The position numbers and the translations under genes were made by a program. From JAFDZW01 sp035632315 (lineage in GTDB: Bacteria > Bacteroidota > Ignavibacteria > Palsa-1295): 24,040 bases of DNA. Positions 23,788 to 24,040 of the stretch are shown piece by piece. The notes beneath the pieces were generated by a model. It was not told the origin of the DNA and ran no database searches. It worked only from the letters and a program-made list of their open reading frames with translations. The stretch covers positions 1 through 24,040 of the forward strand of contig DASQGZ010000003.1 of assembly GCA_035632315.1 (NCBI GenBank), given 5' to 3'. Every line of letters starts with the position of its first letter. Within the stretch, counting starts at the first letter, position 1.

Positions 23788-23830
23788 TAACGAAATAACG
23801 TTGTTATGTTCAAAATACTTCTTTATTCCG

Positions 23831-23838
23831 TATTTTTG
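23831..23838 (+). promoter_or_regulatory. -7 promoter box of sdhA
   Basis: TATTTTTG in the context GTATTTTTGTAGA, an exact TAnnTTTG match, 21 nt before the sdhA ATG. A short inverted repeat, ATAAC-GTT-GTTAT (23795-23807), lies upstream and could be a regulatory site, but it is weak. Confidence 0.5.
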
Positions 23839-23859
23839 TAGATTCAGTAAAAGATATTT

Positions 23860-24040
23860 ATGATCCATACGTTCGATGTAGTGATTGTCGGGGCAGGCGG
23901 GGCAGGGCTTCGGGCAGCCGTAGAGATTCCGGCAGGGTATAGTTGTGCAGTCTTAACGAAAGTGCATCCGCTGCGCTCGCACACCGGCGCGGCGCAAGGC
24001 GGAGTATGCGCGGCACTAGGGAATCTCGAAGAAGATACCC
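23860..24040 (+). CDS. sdhA: Succinate dehydrogenase flavoprotein subunit, N-terminus (runs off the window)
   Basis: Sixty codons are visible from ATG 23860. They contain the FAD-binding strand-loop DVVIVGAGGAGLRAA (6-20) and RSHTGAAQGG, in which His41 is the residue that carries covalent FAD in SdhA/FrdA. The AAQGG form with CAALGN after it favours succinate dehydrogenase over fumarate reductase, and the His excludes NadB. No Shine-Dalgarno precedes it. sdhC/D are not upstream, so sdhA may lead its operon or the membrane subunit may be elsewhere. Confidence 0.88.
   Translation, partial: MIHTFDVVIVGAGGAGLRAAVEIPAGYSCAVLTKVHPLRSHTGAAQGGVCAALGNLEEDT

Overview
The window reads as an ordinary chromosomal segment of a Bacteroidota/Chlorobi-group (FCB) bacterium, most likely from the Ignavibacteria/Kapabacteria side; the exact lineage is inference. 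The signs are: most genes lack a Shine-Dalgarno sequence; boxes of the form TAnnTTTG (three exact GTATTTTTG copies) lie in front of genes; the fatty-acid cluster has the acpP-fabF-rnc order; there is a DUF3109 protein; and there is a relic of a type IX secretion (T9SS) C-terminal sorting domain. No tRNA, rRNA, CRISPR array, insertion sequence or phage gene was seen.

Layout. (1) Positions 3-590 hold the 3' end of a CcmF/CcsA-like cytochrome c assembly gene, followed by purL (677-2944). (2) A tightly overlapping plus-strand cluster (2989-8024) encodes a membrane sensor kinase, an NtrC-type regulator, a CPBP intramembrane protease and CdsA, so a two-component system is coupled to membrane proteolysis and phospholipid synthesis. 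(3) A minus-strand operon (10723 down to 8029) encodes a YmdB-like phosphodiesterase, FolD and NAD kinase, each overlapping the next by 4 nt. It converges on cdsA with only 4 nt between stop codons. (4) Reading away from it is the long lipid operon rpmF-plsX-fabH-fabD-DUF3109-fabG-acpP-fabF-rnc-(LPG synthase/UPF0104 membrane protein), 10862-19171. It supplies acyl-phosphate for phospholipids and the initiation and elongation enzymes of type II fatty-acid synthesis. A strong hairpin separates rpmF from plsX, and a perfect palindrome lies upstream of rpmF. (5) A minus-strand outer-membrane protein (21485 down to 19185) carries a beta-barrel, 15 full 23-residue calcium-type TSP3 repeats plus a partial one, and an OmpA peptidoglycan-binding domain. 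Its terminator lies inside the end of the convergent membrane-protein gene. (6) A 415-nt gap (21486-21900) contains the T9SS relic and two divergent promoters. (7) A fused NuoE-NuoF gene (21901-23787) and the start of sdhA (23860 to the window end) belong to respiration.

The most unusual items are the T9SS sorting-domain relic with an in-frame stop, the regulatory hairpins around rpmF/plsX, the TSP3 array, the stand-alone NuoEF fusion and the sensor-protease-cdsA cluster. Most of the remaining genes are conserved housekeeping functions. I found no clear evidence of a wholly new multi-gene system.
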